DNA from: Conidiobolus coronatus NRRL 28638
Taxonomy: Eukaryota; Entomophthoromycota; Entomophthoromycetes; Entomophthorales; Conidiobolaceae
Assembly: GCA_001566745.1 (NCBI GenBank)
Contig: KQ964822.1
Coordinates: 1-24,764, forward strand
Direction of reading: 5' to 3'
DNA: 24,764 bases
A program made the translations under genes and the position numbers. This document shows, piece after piece, positions 18,500-24,764 of the stretch (the stretch's first letter is position 1; each line of letters opens with the position of its first letter). The notes under the pieces were generated by a model. The model was given only the letters and a program-made list of their open reading frames with translations. It did not search any database and was not told the DNA's origin.

Positions 18500-19205
18500 T
18501 AGCGTGACTTTATCAAGTTTGTGGATCTTTTTCCAGATTTCTTTAAGCTTTTTGCATTCGAAATATCTATGGTCAATAGTGTCATATTCTCCACATTCCC
18601 ATATACATCTTGCTTTAATATCATCACTTTCTCGATATTTGAACCCAAATATTGCTCCTGCATGGTTTTTTCCAATTTATATCTTTTACTTTATCTGGTA
18701 CTTTGACCTTATGAAGAGTTTTCCAAAAGAAGTCAGGTTCTTTCGGTACAATTTTACACATTTAATCGATATTTAAATATAAAGAAGACTAGTCCCCATC
18801 CTCCATAACTTTTTGACGTTATCATGGTTTGGATTCGTTTTCTTGGTCAATTAAGACTATCCATCCAGATTCTTTTCTTTTGTTGCATGTTTTAAGTATA
18901 CTTCTTCATTTGTTATGTTGCCATTTAGCATTTTCATCTCGTTGAGGTCTTCTTATTCGCATTTGAAAAGGTCCTCATAAAATTCTTGGATAACTCTTGT
19001 TACACTTTCAGTATTAGTACATAGATTACCTGCCCCGTCTTTAATTGTATTAAAGAATTCACTCTTTCTCTTGACTTTGATCCTTGGTGGATGCCATTCT
19101 AAGAGTCTTATTTTTCTTTGGGCTTTACTTAGTTCGTTCTTATACTTGCATGAGGCTTCTTTATTGGTTCTTATTGCCTTTTTAAGTATTAGATCTTTAA
19201 ATTTA
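18500..19205 (-). mobile_element. LINE (non-LTR) retrotransposon relic, RT core deleted
   Basis: On the minus strand, from 19203 downward, the sequence reads KFKDLILKKAIRTNKEASCK, a basic helix, then FFNTIKDGAGNLCTNTESV and VIQEFYEDLFKCE. This is the linker between endonuclease and reverse transcriptase in LINE ORF2 proteins, where an FYxxLF motif is typical. After a stop comes NGNITNEEVYLKHATKEKN, the usual start of the RT region. The sequence then jumps to a C-terminal part starting at 18761 (MCKIVPKEPDFFWKTLHKVK, VPDKVKDINW). It ends in a CCHC-like finger (CIWECGEYDTIDHRYFEC) as in zf-RVT domains. Several hundred residues of RT palm and thumb are missing between these parts. Stops and at least one frameshift show it is dead. 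Confidence 0.75.
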
Positions 19206-19329
19206 ACTAGGTTGATTTTTTGATAACTTTATCGGTTTTATGGACTAGTATGTTATTAAACTTCCCTACCAGTATATCCGGTGATTCGAACCTGTTTACT
19301 ACTTGATTTTGGTTAAAAGAGGTTCTCTC

Positions 19330-19839
19330 TTAAGGGTTTGCCGGGTGATACATGTTCCATATATTATACTCCTTATTATTAATTGCTATTGTGATTTCTG
19401 AAATTCTTCCACATTCGGTCAATTTGTTGCATTTTATAACTTCTATCGCTCTGTTTAGGATTATCCAACCGGTTTGAGTAAACCAATAGTTAGGGTTGTT
19501 AAATTCGTAAGTAAAGCTTACTGACTTAGTGGTAGAAGTAGAATTTGAGATACTTGTCTCTGTACCACTACTACATCCTTTGCAGACTGAAGTGCTTTCA
19601 GAGGAGGTGAAGTCAATAGATTTGGTGGAAGCATAAGACTGGGTCTCCCCATTTGACACGGTATTACTGTTACTGTTTGTAATAGAAGTCCCTTGGTTGA
19701 CAGTGTGGGATTTTTGAATAGCGCGAGATACAGAATCGGTAATAGAATCTTGATCTGTAGTACTTTCAGACTGAACACGATTCCAATTAGTGCTAGACCC
19801 GTGAGATAAAGAACCTCCTCTTCCAAGAGTTTGTTGCAT
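19330..19839 (-). CDS. Ser/Thr-rich protein, family member B, 5' end uncertain
   Basis: A 169-codon ATG frame to TAA. In the same frame the sequence is open without ATG for a further 57 codons up to TAA at 20011-20013, and those are also Ser/Asn-rich (NVWSSSSSDSNSFGIDINSS). The true N-terminus therefore seems lost. Residues 1-110 are Ser/Thr-rich with alternating polar pattern and one CKGC. The last 55 are different: YWFTQTGWIILNRAIEVIKC, then LTECGRISEITIAINN, which looks like a small folded C-terminal domain. DSITDSVSRAIQKS aligns with the ORF at 890-1258. Function unknown; no signal peptide remains. Overlapping minus frames are shadows of this one. Confidence 0.5.
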   Translation of the reverse strand: MQQTLGRGGSLSHGSSTNWNRVQSESTTDQDSITDSVSRAIQKSHTVNQGTSITNSNSNTVSNGETQSYASTKSIDFTSSESTSVCKGCSSGTETSISNSTSTTKSVSFTYEFNNPNYWFTQTGWIILNRAIEVIKCNKLTECGRISEITIAINNKEYNIWNMYHPANP

Positions 19840-20001
19840 ATTCTTGGCAATTGACTTGCCATTAGAAAAAGTCTTACTATTCCCGATGAGATTAGTTGCA
19901 GTTGAAGAAACGCCTTCATTAAAGTTTACAGTATTGCTGGAATTGATATCAATGCCAAATGAGTTCGAATCTGAACTTGACGATGACCAAACATTGTTGT
20001 T

Positions 20002-20367
20002 TTGGATAGGTTAGGTGCAGATGTCCGTGTATTCGACCCACAAGGCTTACCAGTAAAAGATGATGTTTCTGAAATGCATCCTAAAGTACAATAACTGAGG
20101 GAACTTAGTCAATGGTCTCATGCACATCTCTGGGTATCACCTGAACAGCGTGGTAATATTACCGCTGTTTTTAAGAATCAGATTGATTGGATACCTCTAT
20201 CGCTTGGTTCTGTTAGACCAACTCAGGGTAGAACTTTTGCTATTGCACAAGTATGTGGTGGAACTCAAAGGTTTAATGCCATGAACTTTCTTACAGATAG
20301 ACACAGTGAGAGAGAAGAAATAATGTCTAATGGACGATTACTTTCTCAGGCTGAAAAATTCCAATAG
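20002..20367 (+). pseudogene. arsH: arsH relic (NADPH-dependent FMN reductase family)
   Basis: A single frame from 20002 reads LDRLGADVRVFDPQGLPVKD, a stop (TAA at 20092-20094), then [40 protein letters not shown] and [16 protein letters not shown]. These are characteristic ArsH segments, especially the [17 protein letters not shown] block. ArsH proteins are flavoproteins that oxidise trivalent organoarsenicals and reduce other acceptors. The N-terminal FMN-binding part (about 60-80 residues) is missing. After NFL the usual region is replaced by a shortened tail ending in TAG at 20365-20367. In homologues the TAA position is normally Glu (HPKVQ-E-LREL), so GAA to TAA is the likely change. No ars partner genes are visible. 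It abuts the Ser/Thr-rich frame on the other strand at about 20002-20010. Confidence 0.8.
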
Positions 20368-21304
20368 TGTTTTAAAGCTAGTAAAGCATTTTCATGGTGC
20401 TTGTTAGTAGAAGTCTGGGGAGTTTTGGAAATTAATCTATTTCTCGCTTTTGGTTCCTAATCAACGAGTTCTGTAAGCATGACATTCTACCTTGGCTATC
20501 TCACAAGCCGAATTAGTTCAAAAAGCCTCAAAGTATTCCTTAAATCCTCGTGTTCTTGCTTATCATAACCTTTCGCTTTCCGCAAAGCATAACGTTCATG
20601 AGATTAAATGACTTCTTTAGTTGCCCTTTACTAGGTAGGCAATTACGTCATATGGCAAGCTAAGTAACTAGCGAATTGACGACAACACTAATTAAAGTCT
20701 GCTAGAGGTCCCAATGCTTAACTCTAGTTTTTGTTTTATTCGATTCCTTTTGTATCAAAGAAAACAGATATCTGAACTAACATTGGCCAAAAAATAAACC
20801 ACGGAGGCTTTATATAAACAATTGAAAACTTTGGATCTGGGTAGTTTAACTTTGAGTAAATGTAAATTCTCTACTTGCCAAAACAATTTGAGGGATCATA
20901 GAACATAGCGGAGAAAGTGTAACAGTAAAGCTGACGTTGGAGGAGCAGAGACGTTGTTTAATTTTGAATACCAATTTGAATTGATCTCTACAGGCTCGTT
21001 TGGTTGGTTAGAGTAAGGATCCGTGGCTGAAGGTCTAATACAAATAAAATTATCTATTATACCCGTATATAATTTTGATTAACAATGTGCCCAGCATACA
21101 TTAATCCGATATAGTCACAAGTTTCCCGTTTATCAAAGCAGAAACTGTGCAATTATTTTATATTATTTCTCTCCTCCCCACATACATACTAGGCCGAATT
21201 AATGGTTCTATCCCCAAAACTTTTACAACAGACATTGTTGCTCAAATTTAGAGGATTTACTCGATTTAGTTATTTGAATTATGCAGCCAAAATTGTAATG
21301 ATTA
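20368..21304. other. Spacer, short open stretches only
   Basis: The longest protein-like stretch is 42 open codons at 20483-20608 on the plus strand (ISQAELVQKASKYSLNPRVL), without ATG, and a shorter one near 20925-21031. No gene or RNA is recognised. Confidence 0.3.
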
Positions 21305-21502
21305 ATGGCTATAGATGAATATAGTTATATGAATTCGAATCGTTTATTCGAACTAGCTAGGAAACGCGAGGCTGAGAAAGCAAGGATCCAAGCGGGGAAG
21401 AATCTCAAAGAAATCGAGTCTGATGCTGACCCGAATGATAGTGATAGTGATGGTGACTCAAATTGTGACAGTAATTCTGCCTCAGATTGCGACTCGGTGT
21501 GA
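21305..21502 (+). CDS. Small acidic hypothetical protein
   Basis: A 65-codon ATG frame. The N-terminal half is a charged helix (NRLFELARKREAEKARIQAG). The C-terminal half is an Asp/Ser repeat (DSDSDGDSNCDSNSASDCD). It may be a real small gene, the start of a longer broken gene, or a repeat-driven open frame. The opposite strand is also open here because of the repeat. No neighbour suggests a role. Confidence 0.3.
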   Translation: MAIDEYSYMNSNRLFELARKREAEKARIQAGKNLKEIESDADPNDSDSDGDSNCDSNSASDCDSV

Positions 21503-21993
21503 AATTCTGCCAAAGAAGATAGCTACTTTAGCTTTAACTTCAAGTTTCTTTACAATATTACACCAGATACACCAACCTACCTATTACCATAGTAATAACG
21601 CTTGAAAGTCATTTCTCCATACATACTACCCAATGGAGTCAGCAGATAATTTATATAGCGATTTAAAATTATATTTCTAGTAAATATTCAGTAAATATGA
21701 TGCTATTATATACTAATTCTAAATGTTGGGGTTGTTTTCTTGTAAATCCTTTGGTGTAAATTTAAAGTTTATAATGGGCGCTCACAAAGCAGAGAAATAG
21801 TGAAAGCTAACACAGCTAAGTATCAAGCCCCAGCCCTACGCTTAGGCAGAATATAAATACCTAGAACAATTTTGTCAACTAACTTACTGAATCTTCAAAT
21901 GGTAGTGGTACAGCTATATAGTATATGTTTTATATTTAAATTGATTTAAATTTGGATTATTAAGCCTATAAAAATTAAGGATTTTAGAATAAA
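21503..21993. promoter_or_regulatory. Upstream region of the flavohaemoglobin gene
   Basis: No gene is seen. The last 100 bp before the ATG at 21994 are AT-rich, with a TATAAAAA at 21967-21974 that may be part of the core promoter or a short leader. No NO-responsive site could be recognised by eye. Confidence 0.35.
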
Positions 21994-23274
21994 ATGTTAA
22001 GATTCAAAAAAATTACGAATCATTTTTTATCTAAAAATATATGGAGTGTAGAGAAATTAATAATTAGAAATATTTCGGCTCGTCAAATAGAACTAGTCAA
22101 AGCTACGGCTCCTGTTCTTGCGAATCGAGGTGTAGAAATTACAACACATTTCTACAAGAATATGTTAGGGGATAATCCAGAGTTAAAAAACCTGTTTAAT
22201 CTTACTCATCAAGCAACCGGAGCCCAGGCTGCTGCTTTAGCTCATGCTGTCTGGCTATATGCCGATAATATAGACAACCTTGATGGCCTAAAATCTGCTA
22301 TATCTCGAATTGGAAATAAACATGCAAGTTTGGGGGTTAAGCCTGACGATTATTCAATTGTAGGTAAATATCTACTTTTTTCTATAAAGAGTGTGTTAGG
22401 AGATTCTATAGATGATGAAACGCTTGAATCATGGAAAGAAGCATATAAACAGTTGGCGGGTGTTTTCATAAAAACTGAAGGTGATTTATATAAATCCGCT
22501 AAGAACACCCCAGGTGGTTGGAGCGATTGGAGAAGATTTGTTGTATCCAAGAAAATCCAGGAGAGCAATGAAATTATCTCATTCTATCTAACCCCTGAAG
22601 ATGGAAATTTATTACCTAATTTCAAACCTGGACAATTTGTCACCGTTAGATGCTTTATACCCGAACTTTCTGTATTTCAGCTTAGACAATATAGTTTATC
22701 TGATACTTTTGATGACAAATATTTTCGCATATCTGTAAAACGTGAATATGCTATACAAGATAAACCGGAGGGTTACATTTCTAACATCCTTCATAATTCC
22801 GTAAAAGAAGGATCTGTTATTGAAGTTAGTATGCCCTACGGAGATTTCTTTCTGAATGTGGATTCTCAAGACCCAGTAGTCCTCATAAGCGGTGGCGTTG
22901 GACTAACACCTATGATGTCAATGCTAAAATCTTTGATAAAACAAGGAAGTGGTAGAAAAATTAGCTTTATTCATGCAGCTCGGAGTGGAGAAGTGCATGC
23001 AATGAAAGAAGACTTGGAATTTATTGTTAAAGAAAACCCGCAAGTATCAAAGGTTGTTTTCTATGAATCTGTGACTGAAAAAGATATGAAGAATAAAACA
23101 TACGACCATATAGGGCGTATCAATCTCGACATTATTAGAAAGGAATTGCTACCCACAAATGCTGATTATTACCTATGCGGACCTATTCAATTTATGACGA
23201 TTCAGAAAGATAAATTAAGGAATTTAGGAATTCAAGAAGATAGAATACATTCGGAAATATTCAGTACATCATAA
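21994..23274 (+). CDS. YHB1: Flavohaemoglobin (nitric oxide dioxygenase)
   Basis: A 426-residue intact ORF, about 25-30 residues longer than typical (about 400). It converts NO and O2 to nitrate using NAD(P)H, FAD and haem. Globin domain, residues about 28-168: distal Tyr54 (B10) and Gln73 (E7), proximal His110 (F8, NKHASLG), Tyr120 and Glu142 of the proximal charge relay. FAD-binding barrel, about 175-285, with RQYSLSD (231-237). NAD(P)H domain with GGVGLTPM (300-307) and YYLCGP near 396. Residues 1-28 are basic and almost free of acidic residues (MLRFKKITNHFLSKN...IIRNISAR), like a mitochondrial presequence. No second ATG occurs before residue 57, so the extension is part of the product. 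All key residues are present. Confidence 0.95.
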   Translation: MLRFKKITNHFLSKNIWSVEKLIIRNISARQIELVKATAPVLANRGVEITTHFYKNMLGDNPELKNLFNLTHQATGAQAAALAHAVWLYADNIDNLDGLKSAISRIGNKHASLGVKPDDYSIVGKYLLFSIKSVLGDSIDDETLESWKEAYKQLAGVFIKTEGDLYKSAKNTPGGWSDWRRFVVSKKIQESNEIISFYLTPEDGNLLPNFKPGQFVTVRCFIPELSVFQLRQYSLSDTFDDKYFRISVKREYAIQDKPEGYISNILHNSVKEGSVIEVSMPYGDFFLNVDSQDPVVLISGGVGLTPMMSMLKSLIKQGSGRKISFIHAARSGEVHAMKEDLEFIVKENPQVSKVVFYESVTEKDMKNKTYDHIGRINLDIIRKELLPTNADYYLCGPIQFMTIQKDKLRNLGIQEDRIHSEIFSTS

Positions 23275-23301
23275 TTGGATATTTCTATAAAAACTCAATG
23301 C

Positions 23302-23616
23302 TTATAATTTTGAAACTTCAACAAGTTTACTTAACTTTTCATCAATTCTAGTAGATTTCATTGCCTTCCAATAAACCTAATTGTCCTTCTAAAACACCTT
23401 GAACTCTTCATTTAGTGGACCAAATTTTAGGATAATTAACTACTTTGATTTAAGAATAAGCTTCTACACGAAGACCCTATCTTTTACGCGAACGTCTTGT
23501 ATTAAGTGATTAATGTACTCGACCACAGTCACTGTAACCTCTTCTGTCCCCAGAGCCAATAGGTGCAAAGAATCTTTGATTAACGATATTACAGCAATCT
23601 TGGCTGTTACACTTAG
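23302..23616 (-). pseudogene. Unidentified relic with four in-frame TAG codons
   Basis: One minus frame of 105 codons, from after TGA (23617-23619) to TAA (23302-23304), is broken only by TAG at 23464, 23440, 23389 and 23377. Flanking text is protein-like: VEYINHLIQDVRVKDRVFV, LIILKFGPLNEEFKVF, VYWKAMKSTRIDEKLSKLVE. Every TAG sits where Gln (CAG) would be natural, as expected after C-to-T change at CpA. The upstream half overlaps another open minus frame (23513-23677, includes KCLNYLTKCNSQDCC), so the boundary or frame may shift near 23515. No family recognised. It converges on the flavohaemoglobin gene, 28 bp from its stop. Confidence 0.5.
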
Positions 23617-23677
23617 TCAAGTAGTTCAAACACTTATCATTCCAAAGGTAGTAACAGATAAAAGTTGTGGAACTTAA

Positions 23678-24017
23678 TGACGGGTACGTGGGCGATACAA
23701 TTGCTCAAGAATCACCTGCCACTATGCCGAAACTTAATTCTATTTACTGATGGTGTAAAGGATACACAACATGTGCCTAGAGATGATCGCTCTAAGTGGT
23801 CAATCAAAGTTTACAATAGCAATCGGAGCCTAGATTCAAGGATTATAGAAAAAAAAAGATCTCCAAATCCTCATTGCTTTTGCATTTCCGCTATCAAGGC
23901 CATATGATGGACACGAAATAATACTCTAAAGGACGTTTATGAATCGTTCACTAAGCACCTGCACTCTGTGAACTCTCGGGAGATGTGCCTCCGCAACAGT
24001 TAAAGCATATAATACAA
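23678..24017. other. Spacer, no supported gene
   Basis: A plus-strand open frame of 80 codons (23665-23907) starts only with TTG and has no recognisable motif. Other frames are short. I see nothing I can support. Confidence 0.3.
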
Positions 24018-24375
24018 CTAATTAGAAGCAGAAACAATGCTTTGGGTGTTTTGAGTATGAGTTTCGGTAGCAACGACACCACTGGTGAATAAACGGGCTA
24101 CAAAGGGATTACCTCTGAAACTTAACGAAATCGGTACAGATAGTGTCCATGTTTCTATGCATAAAGCCGAAAATGTTATAGGCAACGGGTTGCTTATTAA
24201 CGTAAGTGTCGTTACTATCTTCGAAGAATTGCTAAGTCTTCTATGTTCTTTAAGGTTTTTGAGTCAACGATGCTGTTAAAACAAATGCTGTTTCTTTTAA
24301 GTGTTTATAATAAGTTTCCATAACAACTTTATAGTTATCATCACTCAAGTGTGCGACTTATTCATGTATTGACAT
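24018..24375 (-). pseudogene. Unidentified relic with early stop and frameshift
   Basis: From ATG at 24375 the minus frame reads MSIHE, a TAA (24358-24360), then VAHLSDDNYKVVMETYYKHL and ends at 24250. An overlapping frame is open for 81 codons from 24263 to TAG at 24018 and includes TWTLSVPISLSFRGNPFVAR and VATETHTQNTQSIVSASN. A single frameshift near 24255 would join them. The plus strand is also open (24085-24279, GTG start), so coding strand for the 3' part is not certain. No family recognised. Confidence 0.35.
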
Positions 24376-24422
24376 TTTGCTAGCTCGATTATTCTATTCA
24401 ACTATATACTTGCTTTATTAAG

Positions 24423-24584
24423 ATGTTTACTTCAAATGGCCGTTTAAAACCCGCAGAAGTTTTTAGAGGGATATTAGAGTAATCGGCAATTAGACAACGT
24501 GTTTGTGTTACCAAGTATAAGACTTCAGATGCCATGTTGGGTACGTTGCATAGCAATTCACAGGTTTGAGTTGAATTTAACTAA
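24423..24584 (+). pseudogene. Short single-frame relic with stops
   Basis: From ATG at 24423 one frame reads MFTSNGRLKPAEVFRGILE, TAA (24480), then SAIRQRVCVTKYKTSDAML and HSNSQV, TGA (24567), ending at TAA 24582. It resembles the other stop-interrupted relics of the window. It is too short to identify. The rest of the window to 24764 shows nothing further. Confidence 0.25.
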
Positions 24585-24764
24585 GGCTAGTATATTTCAG
24601 TACACTCTGATCTGATCCTTTAATTAATAAACCATTCTATAAATATACTTCGTTGTTATAATCATTATTTCGCCCTGATACTTGACAGTGCACAACACAT
24701 AATTTGGTAGAGAATCGGGGTATAAGTAATTTATTTGAATGAAAATCAACGAAGATATTTCAGA

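Noticed and set aside
18504-18776. Plus-strand 90-codon frame, Leu/Phe/Ser-rich
   Set aside because: The minus strand over the same bases gives a clear LINE C-terminal finger, so this is antisense.
19518-19919. Minus-strand frame of 133 codons overlapping the Ser/Thr-rich ORF
   Set aside because: It is a shifted reading of the Ser/Thr repeat; the other frame aligns with the 890-1258 ORF, so that one is taken as coding.
23302-23616. Reassignment of UAG to glutamine
   Set aside because: All four stops here are TAG at Gln-like sites, but the long conserved genes (MMS19, NUP42, flavohaemoglobin) contain no in-frame TAG among their many Gln codons. Other relics are interrupted by TAA and TGA as well. 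Point mutation is simpler.
1-24764. tRNA or rRNA genes, CRISPR arrays, telomeric repeats
   Set aside because: No cloverleaf-like A/B boxes, no rRNA-like blocks, no regularly spaced repeats and no telomeric repeat array were seen on reading both strands.

Overview
The window looks like nuclear DNA of a fungus, AT-rich by eye and with long spacers. The clearest markers are an MMS19/Met18 homologue, a NUP42/Amo1-type nucleoporin with FG dipeptides and a Gle1-binding tail, and a eukaryotic flavohaemoglobin with a mitochondrial-type N-terminus. These three genes are uninterrupted. Two decayed genes elsewhere carry short fungal-style introns (GTAAGT or GTGAGT donor, YAG acceptor, 38 and 52 nt). An intron-poor early-diverging fungus, perhaps Kickxellomycotina or a relative, would fit, but I cannot fix the lineage.

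Layout. 0-2.5 kb: a Ser/Thr-rich remnant converges on a PD-(D/E)XK nuclease-like gene (1641-2432, minus). 2.5-6.3 kb: relics, including a Rho-type GTPase fossil (3423-3630, plus), a multiply frameshifted conserved gene with one intron (3683-4674, minus) and an unidentified three-frame wreck (4698-5383, plus). 6.33-7.09 kb: an intact secreted trypsin-like serine protease (minus). 7.5-10.8 kb: decayed fragments, including a second restriction-endonuclease-like gene and two adjacent unidentified relics. 11.0-15.7 kb: the conserved block, MMS19 (minus) and NUP42 (plus), divergent across about 220 bp. 16.4-17.8 kb: a small hypothetical gene facing a second intact PD-(D/E)XK gene. 17.8-20.4 kb: a mosaic of a gag-like zinc-knuckle relic, a LINE relic lacking its reverse-transcriptase core, a second Ser/Thr-rich ORF and an arsH relic. 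22.0-23.3 kb: the intact flavohaemoglobin. 23.3-24.8 kb: more single-frame relics with premature stops.

Functionally, MMS19 (cytosolic Fe-S targeting), NUP42 (mRNA export at the pore) and the flavohaemoglobin (NO detoxification) are ordinary cell genes with no shared pathway. The accessory material is different: at least two, probably three, members of a PD-(D/E)XK family, two members of one Ser/Thr-rich family, retroelement debris and many gene fossils. I found no convincing new working system. The best candidate for one is the repeated neighbourhood of nuclease-like and Ser/Thr-rich genes, and that is weakly supported.
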